The notes under the pieces were generated by a model. It ran no database searches and was not told the DNA's origin. It saw only the letters and a program-made list of their open reading frames with translations. Shown piece after piece: positions 1 through 7,083 of a stretch of DNA of 15,026 nt (within the stretch, counting starts at the first letter, position 1; every line of letters starts with the position of its first letter). A program made the position numbers and the translations under genes. This DNA comes from Prevotella sp. CAG:755 (GTDB lineage: Bacteria; Bacteroidota; Bacteroidia; Bacteroidales; Bacteroidaceae), in the NCBI GenBank assembly GCA_000431275.1, contig HF989232.1, forward strand, positions 1 through 15,026, read 5' to 3'.

Positions 1-62
1 CCTGCGGCAGTCATCCGGGCGTCATAAATGGCGCACCTACGGTGGCGGACAGTTAACTCGTC
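1..62 (-). repeat. inverted, edge-truncated copy of the 84-bp repeat unit
   Basis: Read on the minus strand, this stretch matches the short unit found at 12972-13059, 13692-13775 and 13776-13859. It shows the landmark GACGAGTTAAC, then a GTAG-headed REP-like hairpin (16-40), then GCCCGGATGAC. Similarity stops near 62, and the left end is cut by the window edge. Its loop region CCATTTATGA is the same as in the distant copies. The hairpin has GGTGCG where most copies have GGGGCG. The presence of this copy 13 kb from the array shows that the element is dispersed as well as tandem. Confidence 0.85.
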
Positions 63-314
63 TGCACGGACAGCCCTCCCGTTCATTCCGTCAGCCATCC
101 AGGATTTTCTGCCAGCCGTCCTGTCAGACGCAAAAAGGCTATGAGGATCGCGCAAAACCCTCCCGGACATCTCAACCGGCTCTCCACAGTTACAAGTGCT
201 TCTATCAGCACAAACCAACAGAACTCCGGATGTTTTAGCAAACGTCCACGACACGAAGGATGTTAAAAGAGCAGAAAACAGCAGGCGACCTGTATGCAGT
301 ATCAGGGAAATGCG
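63..314. other. intergenic stretch with no recognised gene
   Basis: I see no protein with a recognisable family, no tRNA-like fold and no clear repeat here. Two overlapping open frames (196-471 and 260-538) run through this stretch and on into the metK leader. Their translations look random, and they cross the promoter, riboswitch and terminator described below, so I do not call them. Confidence 0.6.
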
Positions 315-322
315 TATCTTTG
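315..322 (+). promoter_or_regulatory. probable metK promoter, -7 element TATCTTTG
   Basis: TATCTTTG followed by C fits the Bacteroidetes primary-sigma -7 consensus TAnnTTTG exactly. I see no convincing -33 TTTG at the usual spacing. Transcription would begin near 329-330, about ten bases before the riboswitch-like element, leaving a leader of roughly 240 nt before metK. Confidence 0.65.
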
Positions 323-338
323 CACCCGTCACAAACGA

Positions 339-390
339 CAGTGGACAGATTTGGCTGCTTGCAACCACTCGAAAAAATGCTAAAACGACG
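339..390 (+). ncRNA. SAM-II-like riboswitch aptamer upstream of metK
   Basis: The element has the layout of the SAM-II (metA-type) S-adenosylmethionine aptamer. A P1 helix AGTGG (340-344) pairs with CCACT (365-369). A GATTTG element (348-353) lies in the loop, TTGCA (359-363) precedes the P1 3' strand, and an A-rich linker leads to TGCTAAAA (378-385). GCA (361-363) can pair with TGC (378-380), as expected of the pseudoknot. The location in front of the SAM synthetase gene, just after a promoter, fits a feedback role: SAM binding would reduce MetK production. The assignment rests on remembered consensus features and not on a covariance-model search. Confidence 0.8.
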
Positions 391-391
391 G

Positions 392-427
392 CGGTACGGC
401 TGCGCCTCAGCGCGTACCGGTTGTTTT
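392..427 (+). terminator. intrinsic terminator in the metK leader (likely attenuator)
   Basis: CGGTACG (392-398) plus GCTG (399-402) pairs with CAGC (408-411) and CGTACCG (413-419). This gives 11 base pairs with one bulged G and a five-base loop. TTGTTTT (421-427) follows. The hairpin starts only a few bases after the SAM-II-like aptamer and sits about 140 bp before the metK start. It could therefore act as a premature terminator controlled by the riboswitch. The aptamer's 3' end AAAACGAC (382-389) can also pair with GTTGTTTT (420-427), so the two structures may compete. Confidence 0.75.
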
Positions 428-567
428 CACAGGCTTGTGGTTCCTTTCCCTTTCTGTTCCATCGTCTTTGACAGCCTCTCCGGGTTGCGCGGGTTTGCGT
501 CCGTAGTGACAGCCGGGGCGGACATGATTACAGACTGACATATACATAAAACGCTAACTATACAGAA

Positions 568-1857
568 ATGGGATACTTATTTACTTCTGAATCCGTGTCG
601 GAGGGACACCCCGACAAGGTAGCCGACCAGATTTCCGACGCAGTCCTCGACAACCTGCTTTTCCAGGACCCGCAAGCCCGGGTGGCCTGCGAAACACTCG
701 TCACCACGGGACAAGTCATCGTGGCCGGCGAAATACGCTCGACGGGATATATCGACCTGCAAACCGTCGTGCGCGACACCATCCGCCGCATCGGCTACAC
801 GAAAGCAGAATACCAGTTCGACGCGGACAGCTGCGGCATTCTGAACGCCATCCACGAGCAAAGTGCCGACATCTCGCGCGGCGTGATCCGCCAGAATCCC
901 GAGGACCAAGGCGCGGGCGACCAAGGCATGATGTTCGGCTACGCCACGAACGAAACGGATACCTACCTGCCTCTCCCACTCTCACTGGCACACGACATCC
1001 TCATTGTCCTGGCTGAAATCCGCAGGGAAGGAAAGGAAATGACCTACCTGCGCCCCGACTCGAAAAGCCAGGTAACCATTGAATATGCCGACGACGGACG
1101 CCCCATGCGCATCGCCACCATCGTCGTCTCGACCCAACACGACGAGTTCATCACTGCCGGAGAAGCCGGCAGCCAAGAGGCCGCCGACGCCCAGATGCTG
1201 GCCCGCATCCGGCGCGACGTCGAACAGATCCTCATGCCCCGCGTACTCGCCGAACGCGTGAACACGCCCGAAGTGCGCGCCCTCTTCAACGACAAGATCA
1301 ACTATCTGGTCAACCCGACAGGCAAGTTCGTCATCGGAGGCCCCCACGGCGACACAGGCCTCACGGGCCGGAAAATCATCGTCGACACCTACGGCGGGCG
1401 TGGTGCCCACGGCGGCGGTGCCTTCTCAGGGAAAGATCCGTCGAAAGTGGATCGCTCGGCGGCCTATGCAGCACGCCACATCGCCAAAAACATGGTTGCC
1501 GCAGGCGTGGCCGACGAGATGCTCGTCCAGCTCAGCTATGCCATCGGCGAGGCTAACCCCGTGAGCATCTACGTCAACACTTACGGCCGCTCGCACGTCG
1601 ACATGACAGACGGCCAGATAGCCGAAGTCATCAAGCGCACTTTTGACCTCCGGCCCTACGCCATCGAGCGCCGCCTCAAACTACGGCAACCCATGTACGA
1701 AGAGACAGCCGCCTACGGTCATGTCGGCCGCGAGCCACAAACGGTGACCAAAACGTTCCGCGTCGGTCCCTCCGAAACGCGCGACGTCGAGGTGGAACTC
1801 TTCACTTGGGAAAAGCTCGACTGTGTCGACATAATCAAGAAAGCCTTTGGTCTGTAA
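568..1857 (+). CDS. metK: S-adenosylmethionine synthetase (methionine adenosyltransferase)
   Basis: Makes S-adenosylmethionine from methionine and ATP, releasing phosphate and diphosphate; cytoplasmic. The 429-residue protein carries the family landmarks in order: [12 protein letters not shown] (13-24), [12 protein letters not shown] (115-126), [13 protein letters not shown] (257-269) and [16 protein letters not shown] (282-297), the last two in the ATP/methionine site. It is longer than the roughly 384-residue E. coli enzyme, which is usual for Bacteroidetes. The start gives the typical N terminus [17 protein letters not shown]. There is no obvious Shine-Dalgarno sequence. Upstream lie a promoter, a SAM-II-like aptamer and a terminator, so expression is probably shut down by its own product. 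A LOG-family gene follows after 60 bp containing a long stem-loop. Confidence 0.98.
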   Translation: MGYLFTSESVSEGHPDKVADQISDAVLDNLLFQDPQARVACETLVTTGQVIVAGEIRSTGYIDLQTVVRDTIRRIGYTKAEYQFDADSCGILNAIHEQSADISRGVIRQNPEDQGAGDQGMMFGYATNETDTYLPLPLSLAHDILIVLAEIRREGKEMTYLRPDSKSQVTIEYADDGRPMRIATIVVSTQHDEFITAGEAGSQEAADAQMLARIRRDVEQILMPRVLAERVNTPEVRALFNDKINYLVNPTGKFVIGGPHGDTGLTGRKIIVDTYGGRGAHGGGAFSGKDPSKVDRSAAYAARHIAKNMVAAGVADEMLVQLSYAIGEANPVSIYVNTYGRSHVDMTDGQIAEVIKRTFDLRPYAIERRLKLRQPMYEETAAYGHVGREPQTVTKTFRVGPSETRDVEVELFTWEKLDCVDIIKKAFGL

Positions 1858-1861
1858 AAAA

Positions 1862-1901
1862 ATACATCGCTGCGACAGGACAACCCGTCGCAGCGATGTA
1901 T
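1862..1901. other. perfect 15-bp stem-loop between metK and the LOG gene
   Basis: ATACATCGCTGCGAC (1862-1876) pairs perfectly with 1887-1901 across a ten-base loop. Seven A's lie before it (1856-1862) but there is no T-run after it on the plus strand. Read as an intrinsic terminator it would work in the minus direction, where no minus-strand gene ends nearby. On the plus strand it could stabilise or process the metK transcript, or terminate weakly without a U-tract. Confidence 0.6.
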
Positions 1902-1917
1902 AAATCCTGTCACAACG

Positions 1918-2493
1918 ATGAACATCTGCATCTATTGCGCTTCGAGTGGGCAAGTGCCCGAAACCTACGTGGCCGACGCCCGCCTGCTGGGCACGCTGGC
2001 AGCCCGCATGGGTCACACGCTCGTCAACGGAGCCGGACGCACCGGACTGATGGGCGCTGCCTCCGACGCCGCCCTTGCCGAGGGCGGCGAAGTGGTCGGC
2101 GTCATCCCCCAGTTCATGGTGGAGCAAGGCTGGCACCACCTGGGACTGACACGGCTTGAAGTGGTGCCCGACATGCACCGCCGCAAGGAGCGCATGGCCC
2201 GCCTGGCCGACGCCTGCATTGCCCTGCCGGGCGGTGTGGGAACCCTCGAAGAACTCCTCGAAATCATCACTTGGAAGCAATTGGGACTCTATCTGAACCC
2301 TATCGTCGTCCTCAACACGGACGGATATTTCGACGCCCTGCTTGCCCAGCTGCGCAAGGCTGTGGACGAAAGGTTCATGCGCGACGTACACGCCTCAATA
2401 TGGCAAGTGGCCGCCACACCGGCCGATGCGCTCCGACTGGCGCTCACCACGCCCGCTTGGGACAGGAGTATCCGAAAATTTGCCGCCCTCTAA
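1918..2493 (+). CDS. LOG-family protein, probable nucleoside 5'-monophosphate phosphoribohydrolase
   Basis: The 191-residue protein belongs to the LOG (lonely guy) / TIGR00730 Rossmann-fold family, whose characterised members cleave cytokinin riboside monophosphates or AMP to the free base and ribose 5-phosphate. The family motif PGGVGTLEE is at residues 104-112. The nucleotide-binding segment NGAGRTGLMG is at 37-46, where many relatives have GGGxxGLMG. The Arg/Lys-rich MHRRKERM is at 86-93. Length is normal for the family. It follows metK in the same direction and may share its transcript through the stem-loop at 1862-1901. I see no separate promoter. The true substrate in this organism cannot be told from sequence. 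Confidence 0.9.
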   Translation: MNICIYCASSGQVPETYVADARLLGTLAARMGHTLVNGAGRTGLMGAASDAALAEGGEVVGVIPQFMVEQGWHHLGLTRLEVVPDMHRRKERMARLADACIALPGGVGTLEELLEIITWKQLGLYLNPIVVLNTDGYFDALLAQLRKAVDERFMRDVHASIWQVAATPADALRLALTTPAWDRSIRKFAAL

Positions 2494-2519
2494 ATCTGGT
2501 CAGGCACGCCGGAAAGTGC

Positions 2520-2527
2520 TAACTTTG
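2520..2527 (+). promoter_or_regulatory. probable promoter TAACTTTG directly before the DUF4271 start
   Basis: TAACTTTG followed by C fits the Bacteroidetes -7 consensus TAnnTTTG. Its last base is only seven bases before the ATG at 2535, so transcription would start at or within a base or two of the initiation codon. This predicts a leaderless or nearly leaderless mRNA. The -33 region shows only a weak match (CTGG near 2496). Confidence 0.55.
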
Positions 2528-2534
2528 CAGCACC

Positions 2535-3554
2535 ATGACGCCACAGCACCACGCAGACTCCCTCTTCGTGGGCGACAGCCTTGCCGCCACCCCAGACAGC
2601 ATTACCGCACGGCCACGACAGAAGACCGTGCGTGACGTATTGCGCGCCCTGCCGCCCGACGCAACTCCCACCGAACAGGACGACGCCGTACAGGCGGCCT
2701 TCCCGCGCGACACGCTGACCTGGCCCGAAGGCGTCGAACTCAGCCTGCCGGGCATCGAAACCAAGGCATACGACGCCGAACTGCGCCCCATCAACGAATA
2801 TGAGACCGCTTTCGAACGCCACTCGCCATGGAAACTCGAACGCCTGCCCTACCATCAGGAAGGCATAGCGGGCGACCCGCTCCCCTACCGTTTCCGCACG
2901 GACGACTACGTTACCTCGGCACTCCTGCTTTGCTTCTTTCTCGGTGCTTGGGTGGTCGCACGCTCCTTTCGCTTCATCCGCCAGCAAATCAAGGACTTTT
3001 TCTTCACTCGCCAGCACGACAATCTTTTCACCCCTGACGCCGAGTTGCGCGGACAGTTCTTTCTGGTATTCCAGACATGCTTTGTGCTCAGCGTGCTATT
3101 CTTCGACTACACACAAGAATACATGACGAGCGTATTCAATCAGGTCTCTCCCTACAAGTTGCTGGCAGCCGACGTCGCCATCAGCCTATGCTATTACGCC
3201 GTCAAACTGACCGGCTATGCATTCGTCAACTGGATTTTCTTCACCAAAGAACAAAACGAACGCTGGTCCGAGAGCTACATGCTCTGCCTGCTGGCACTCG
3301 GGACAGCCCTTTATCCCGTGGCCCTGCTCGTCGTCTATTTCGACCTCAGTTTCCGCGCCACGCTCATCGTCTGCACCATCATCCTCGGCATTGTCAAAGT
3401 GTTGCTTTTTTATAAGTGTCATGCCATCTTTTTCCAGTACAGGCTGGGCTTTCTGCATTTATTTTTGTACTTTTGCACGCTGGAAATCCTCCCCATGCTC
3501 GTCTTATGGCGAGCGTTGGTCTACGCGAATAACTATCTGGTAATAAACTTCTGA
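2535..3554 (+). CDS. DUF4271 family integral membrane protein
   Basis: A 339-residue protein of a Bacteroidetes-specific family of unknown function. A hydrophilic N-terminal region of about 120 residues is followed by about six hydrophobic membrane segments near residues 122-143, 175-193, 208-235, 247-270, 275-297 and 305-330. The C terminus YANNYLVINF is typical of the family. I see no catalytic motif. The gene opens a tight plus-strand cluster: the HemD-like gene starts seven bases after its stop. In the ORF the next methionine lies far downstream, so the ATG at 2535 is the best start despite the promoter-like element only seven bases before it. The role is unknown; the setting next to rnpA and yidD suggests, weakly, envelope biogenesis. 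Confidence 0.85.
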   Translation: MTPQHHADSLFVGDSLAATPDSITARPRQKTVRDVLRALPPDATPTEQDDAVQAAFPRDTLTWPEGVELSLPGIETKAYDAELRPINEYETAFERHSPWKLERLPYHQEGIAGDPLPYRFRTDDYVTSALLLCFFLGAWVVARSFRFIRQQIKDFFFTRQHDNLFTPDAELRGQFFLVFQTCFVLSVLFFDYTQEYMTSVFNQVSPYKLLAADVAISLCYYAVKLTGYAFVNWIFFTKEQNERWSESYMLCLLALGTALYPVALLVVYFDLSFRATLIVCTIILGIVKVLLFYKCHAIFFQYRLGFLHLFLYFCTLEILPMLVLWRALVYANNYLVINF

Positions 3555-3561
3555 GAAACAG

Positions 3562-4311
3562 ATGATCAAGAAGATACTTGTGTCGCAACCTGCGCCATCC
3601 TCGGAGAAGTCTCCTTATTACGAAATCGCACGGAAGCACGGAGTAGAGTTTGTCTTTCATCCTTTCATCAAAGTCGAAGGACTTTCGGCCCGCGAGTTCC
3701 GTCAACAGAAAATACAGATTCTCGATCATTCCGCAGTAGTATTCAATTCGCGCAACGCCATCGACCATTTCTTCAAGCTCTGTAACGAAATGCGTATCAC
3801 TGTCCCGGAAGACATGAAGTACTTCGGGCTTTCTGAAACCATCCTTCTTTATATCCAGAAATACGTACAGTATCGCAAGCGCAAGGTCTTTTTCGGCACA
3901 ACGGGCAAGTGGCCGGACTTGCTCTCCGTCATGGCGCGCCACAAGAACGAGAACTACCTCGTGCCGCTGAGCGACGTCCACTCAGACGAAGTGGCAACGA
4001 TGCTTGATGCCAAGAAGCTCAAACACGAGGAGTGCATCATGTATCGCACGGTGAGCAACGAATATCCCGCCGACCAACCGTTCGACTACGACATGCTCGT
4101 ATTCTTCACGCCCGCCGGCATCCAGTCGCTTTTGAAGAACTTCCCCAACTTCCAACAGGGCGAGACGAAACTTGCCTGCTTCGGTAAAGCCACAGCCAAG
4201 GCCATTGAGGCCGCCGGGCTGCGCCTTGACCTTGAAGCACCATCGACCGAAGCCCCCTCAATGCCTGCCGCCATCGACCTCTTCTTAGAAAAAGAGAACG
4301 GAAAGGCCTGA
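3562..4311 (+). CDS. uroporphyrinogen-III synthase (HemD) family protein
   Basis: HemD cyclises hydroxymethylbilane to uroporphyrinogen III in tetrapyrrole synthesis. The 249-residue sequence fits this two-domain, poorly conserved family. The segments AVVFNSRNAIDHFF (around 58-71), MLVFFTPAGIQSLLKNF and LACFGKATAKAIEAAGL correspond to the repeated 'VVFTS..AV' and 'a.iG..Ta.al...G' patterns. Length is normal. The gene lies seven bases after the DUF4271 gene and 20 bases before rnpA, so it is almost surely cotranscribed with them. No other haem-synthesis gene is in the window. The family has diverged members, so I rate the fold highly and the enzyme activity moderately. Confidence 0.82.
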   Translation: MIKKILVSQPAPSSEKSPYYEIARKHGVEFVFHPFIKVEGLSAREFRQQKIQILDHSAVVFNSRNAIDHFFKLCNEMRITVPEDMKYFGLSETILLYIQKYVQYRKRKVFFGTTGKWPDLLSVMARHKNENYLVPLSDVHSDEVATMLDAKKLKHEECIMYRTVSNEYPADQPFDYDMLVFFTPAGIQSLLKNFPNFQQGETKLACFGKATAKAIEAAGLRLDLEAPSTEAPSMPAAIDLFLEKENGKA

Positions 4312-4331
4312 CCCCAACGCCAACCGCACCG

Positions 4332-4745
4332 ATGGACCGGCGTTTCACCTTTCCCAAACCCGAGCACCTCTGTCTGAGGAGCGACATTTCCGCCCTTTTT
4401 GCGAGCGGAAGCCGCTCGGCGACGGTCTACCCCATCCGCATGGTCTACCGTCAGGTTGACGTCTCCGAGCACCGCCCTGCGGTACAGGTGCTGCTCAGTG
4501 TTTCAAAACGCCACTTCCGCCACGCTGTCGACCGCAACCGCGTCAAACGGCTGCTCCGCGAAGCTTATCGTCACCACAAGCACATGCTGGCTGCACAATT
4601 GCCCGAAGGCCGAGGCCTGCACATCGGCTTCCTTTGGCTGTCGGACAAATTACCCGATGCCGCAGAGGTGGAGTTATGCATCGTCAGGCTCTTGCAACAA
4701 CTGTCGGAGCGCCTTGCTCCGAAGCCAGCCACAGGCGAATCATGA
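4332..4745 (+). CDS. rnpA: ribonuclease P protein component
   Basis: This small basic protein assists the RNase P RNA in removing 5' leaders from precursor tRNAs. The 137-residue protein has the family signature [13 protein letters not shown] in its central third and the preceding strand [17 protein letters not shown]. The N terminus [22 protein letters not shown] matches the usual opening helix and strand. The stop codon overlaps the yidD start by four bases (ATGA at 4742-4745), giving the widely conserved rnpA-yidD pair. The usual upstream partner rpmH is absent; in its place is the HemD-like gene, an arrangement I associate with Bacteroidetes. Confidence 0.95.
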   Translation: MDRRFTFPKPEHLCLRSDISALFASGSRSATVYPIRMVYRQVDVSEHRPAVQVLLSVSKRHFRHAVDRNRVKRLLREAYRHHKHMLAAQLPEGRGLHIGFLWLSDKLPDAAEVELCIVRLLQQLSERLAPKPATGES

Positions 4746-4963
4746 GACAACTGCTCGTCCGGCTGCTCTGCGCCCCCATCCTTTTCTATCAACGCTACAT
4801 ATCTCCGCTGACGCCGCCTTCGTGCCGCTTCACGCCGACCTGTTCAGCCTATGCGCTCGAAGCAATCCGAAAACACGGCCCCCTGAAAGGCCTGTGGCTG
4901 GCTGTACGGCGTATATTGCGCTGCCATCCGTTCGGAGGGCACGGCTACGACCCTGTACCATAG
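4742..4963 (+). CDS. yidD: membrane protein insertion efficiency factor YidD
   Basis: A 73-residue YidD protein (DUF37/haemolytic family) that helps insert inner-membrane proteins together with YidC. It shows the whole family pattern: an amphipathic N terminus, [27 protein letters not shown] with its conserved cysteines, [21 protein letters not shown], and the closing GGHGYDPVP. The frame stays open upstream to 4634. I chose the ATG at 4742 because it gives the canonical N terminus MRQLL and the translational-coupling overlap ATGA with rnpA. Confidence 0.95.
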   Translation: MRQLLVRLLCAPILFYQRYISPLTPPSCRFTPTCSAYALEAIRKHGPLKGLWLAVRRILRCHPFGGHGYDPVP

Positions 4964-5000
4964 CACCCCGCCCGCGACACGACCTGCCCAAGCCCTCGCC

Positions 5001-5603
5001 ATGACATCCATAGACTTCCACACCCACGACCAGCAAGCTCCGCCGCCTGCCATCATCCAGATCCCGACGGACTACCTGCTGCATCCCGACGAGTGGCAGC
5101 CGCGGCCGGGTGCCACATACTCGACAGGCATCCACCCATGGGACGTGAATCCCGACGCGCCTCTCCAACACTTGTTTGAAGGTTTTGAGAAACTCGCTGT
5201 GCGACCCGAAACCATCGCCATCGGCGAGTGCGGGCTCGACCGGCTGCGCGGCGACTACGCATGCCAAAGTGAGGTGTTCATCCGCCAGCTCGAATATGCC
5301 GAAGCGCTCTCTAAACCCGTCATCATCCATTGCGTAAAAGCTATCGACGAAATTTTGCGCCTGCACAAAGCGATGCGCCCTCGTATGAAATGGACCATCC
5401 ATGGCTTCCGCGGCAACGCCGCCACCGCCTGTCAACTGCTCTCGGCTGGCCTCGACCTGAGCTTCGGTCCGAGGTTCAACCCAAGAGCCGTGGCAGTCTG
5501 TCCTCCCGGGCGGCTACATATGGAGACCGACGACAGCGGCGTTCCACTCTGTGAGGTAGCGGCGGCCTTGACACCTCACCTGTCAACCGGTGACCTGTCA
5601 TGA
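5001..5603 (+). CDS. TatD-family metal-dependent hydrolase, short form
   Basis: TatD-type enzymes are cytoplasmic TIM-barrel metallohydrolases, some of them DNases. The 200-residue protein keeps the metal ligands in order: DFHTHD (5-10), GECGLD (around 75-80), VIIHC (around 107-111), IHGF (around 133-136) and ETDDSG (around 176-181). It is much shorter than the roughly 260 residues of E. coli TatD. Bacteroidetes members are shorter too, but here only about 20 residues follow ETDDSG, and they lack the usual final helix with its '.N...lf' ending. The gene starts 37 bp after yidD and is probably the last of the cluster. A weak hairpin, GGACG/CGTCC (5604-5625), followed by GTTTT lies just after the stop. 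Confidence 0.88.
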   Translation: MTSIDFHTHDQQAPPPAIIQIPTDYLLHPDEWQPRPGATYSTGIHPWDVNPDAPLQHLFEGFEKLAVRPETIAIGECGLDRLRGDYACQSEVFIRQLEYAEALSKPVIIHCVKAIDEILRLHKAMRPRMKWTIHGFRGNAATACQLLSAGLDLSFGPRFNPRAVAVCPPGRLHMETDDSGVPLCEVAAALTPHLSTGDLS

Positions 5604-5630
5604 GGACGCCGGCGTATTTTCGTCCGTTTT
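5604..5630 (+). terminator. weak possible terminator after the tatD-like gene
   Basis: GGACG (5604-5608) can pair with CGTCC (5621-5625) and GTTTT follows. The stem is short and the T-run minimal. It is plausible because a new promoter-like element follows at 5656, but it is not strong evidence. Confidence 0.3.
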
Positions 5631-5655
5631 GAAAGGCTGTCTGCCACGAAATGCG

Positions 5656-5663
5656 TAATTTCG
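5656..5663 (+). promoter_or_regulatory. possible promoter TAATTTCG for the TauE/DUF1634 unit
   Basis: TAATTTCG differs from TAnnTTTG at one base. A TTTG (5628-5631) lies upstream with a spacing of 24 bp, longer than the usual 19-21. The start codon is at 5691, which would leave a leader of about 20 nt. Confidence 0.35.
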
Positions 5664-5690
5664 CATCCCAATAAAGCTATCACCATAACC

Positions 5691-6533
5691 ATGACAACTA
5701 CCATCCTCATTTTCACCTTAGTCCTGCTCGTCGGTGCCTACCTTGCCGGACTCCTGGGTTCGCTGACAGGATTGGGCGGCGGCGTGGTCGTCATTCCCCT
5801 GCTGACGCTGGGTTTCAACGTCGATTTCCACTACGCCATCGGTGCCGCCTTGGTGGCTTCAATCGCCACGTCGTCCGGTGCGGCCAGCGCTTACGTGCGC
5901 GAAGGTATCACCAACGTCCGTCTGGGCATGTTTCTCGAAATTGCCACGACAGTGGGCGCCGTGGGCGGCGCTTTGATTGCGCTATGGATGCCTATTAATG
6001 CCATTGCGATCATATATGGCCTCGTGCTTATCCTGACGGCCGCCATGCAGTATAGGCGGAAAGTGGATCATAGCGGTGTGGTAGGTTCTGTGGCAGCCCA
6101 ACGGCTCGGACTCTTCGGGACGTATCCCGTCAAGGGCGTCGGACTGGTGGCCTACCAACTGACGAACGTCGTGTGGGGATTCCTCATCATGATTGTGGCC
6201 GGCGTGCTTTCCGGCTTGCTCGGCATCGGCAGCGGCGTGCTCAAAGTGCTGGCAATGGACTGTACGATGAAAGTGCCGTTCAAGGTAAGCACAACGACAA
6301 GCAACTTCATGATTGGTGTGACGGCTGCCGCCTCCGCCGTGGTCTACATCCAGCGCGGATACATCGACCCGGGCATCGCCTGCCCCGTAATGATAGGCGT
6401 GCTGTTCGGCGCACTGACAGGCGCACGCCTCTTGAAGCGGATGAAGGTCACCCTGCTGCGCCAGATTTTCGCCATCGCCATCCTGCTTGTCGCCGCCAAC
6501 ATGATTTACAACGGATTCACCGGAAAATTCTGA
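5691..6533 (+). CDS. TauE/SafE-family membrane transporter (probable anion/sulfite exporter)
   Basis: A 280-residue polytopic membrane protein with the internal duplication of the TauE/SafE family. GSLTGLGGGVVVIPLL (23-38) and AGVLSGLLGIGSGVLKVLAM in the second half are the paired glycine-rich signatures. There are about eight hydrophobic segments, with a short charged loop (YRRKVDH) separating the halves. Characterised relatives export sulfite, sulfoacetate or other organosulfur anions; the substrate here is not shown. A DUF1634 gene starts five bases after the stop, a partnership seen in many genomes, so the two proteins probably act together in the inner membrane. It has its own possible promoter at 5656. 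Confidence 0.92.
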   Translation: MTTTILIFTLVLLVGAYLAGLLGSLTGLGGGVVVIPLLTLGFNVDFHYAIGAALVASIATSSGAASAYVREGITNVRLGMFLEIATTVGAVGGALIALWMPINAIAIIYGLVLILTAAMQYRRKVDHSGVVGSVAAQRLGLFGTYPVKGVGLVAYQLTNVVWGFLIMIVAGVLSGLLGIGSGVLKVLAMDCTMKVPFKVSTTTSNFMIGVTAAASAVVYIQRGYIDPGIACPVMIGVLFGALTGARLLKRMKVTLLRQIFAIAILLVAANMIYNGFTGKF

Positions 6534-6538
6534 CCATT

Positions 6539-6937
6539 ATGCACCCAGATATTCCCAAACACGACATGAGAACGGCCATTGGCCGCGCACTCCGCATCGG
6601 CGTCACGGTGGCGTGTGTCGTCGCCTTCATCGGCGGAGCCTATTACCTATGGCGTCACGGCGGCGAACCGATGCCGGACTACACGCAATTCATCCCCGTG
6701 AGCCAACGCAGCGAACCGGCTGACTATACGTCACTCAACGGAATCATTCACGGCGTCCTCAACCTGCAAGCCACTGAATGGATACAGATGGGCGTCGTCT
6801 TGCTTATCCTGACTCCTATCGTCCGTGTGTTGCTCTCGCTTGTCGAATTCTCGTTGAACCGCGACTGGATCTACGTGGGCATCACCGCAATTGTGTTCCT
6901 CGTCATCCTGATGAATTCACTTGAAGGGGCGGCATGA
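6539..6937 (+). CDS. DUF1634 family membrane protein
   Basis: A 132-residue protein with three predicted membrane segments: about residues 18-37 (VTVACVVAFIGGAYYLW), 83-105 (WIQMGVVLLILTPIVRVLL) and 112-128 (WIYVGITAIVFLVILM). The middle loop is polar and carries NGIIHGVLNLQATEWIQMG, which fits DUF1634, a family found beside TauE/SafE transporters. The frame is open far upstream inside the transporter gene. I chose the ATG at 6539 for its five-base spacing from the upstream stop; a second ATG at 6566 (MRTAIGRALR) is possible. Function is unknown; an accessory role for the exporter is inferred from gene order. Transcription should end at the strong hairpin at 7084-7130. Confidence 0.85.
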   Translation: MHPDIPKHDMRTAIGRALRIGVTVACVVAFIGGAYYLWRHGGEPMPDYTQFIPVSQRSEPADYTSLNGIIHGVLNLQATEWIQMGVVLLILTPIVRVLLSLVEFSLNRDWIYVGITAIVFLVILMNSLEGAA

Positions 6938-7083
6938 CGCACAAAGCCGCAATTGCTTTACGGAGGAGACCTGACTATTCGGGCAGCCAAGGATGCATAA
7001 AAGTCCTGGCTGGGAATACATGATGACCGCACTGCATTTTTCTGTGAGCTGGCTGGAAAAAGCCATCAATGTGGCTGAAAAGT
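6938..7083. other. intergenic region with two small stem-loops
   Basis: No credible gene. CAGCCA-A-GGA (6984-6993) pairs with TCCTGGCTG (7004-7012), and AGCCA (7061-7065) pairs with TGGCT (7072-7076). GGCTGG/TGGCTG motifs recur here and into 7130-7165. The region may simply be the 3' UTR of the DUF1634 transcript. Confidence 0.35.

Noticed and set aside
196..538. Two overlapping plus-strand open frames upstream of metK
   Set aside because: They cross the promoter, the SAM-II-like aptamer and the terminator, have no family resemblance, and read like random translation. They are better explained as leader and intergenic DNA.
1681..2391. A 236-codon minus-strand open frame across the metK end and LOG gene
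   Set aside because: It overlaps two genes with clear family motifs and spans their intergenic stem-loop. Its sequence shows no family features.
6173..6538. 5' extension of the DUF1634 frame into the transporter gene
   Set aside because: The extra 122 residues are an out-of-frame translation of the TauE/SafE gene. The ATG at 6539 gives a normal DUF1634 N terminus and tight spacing.
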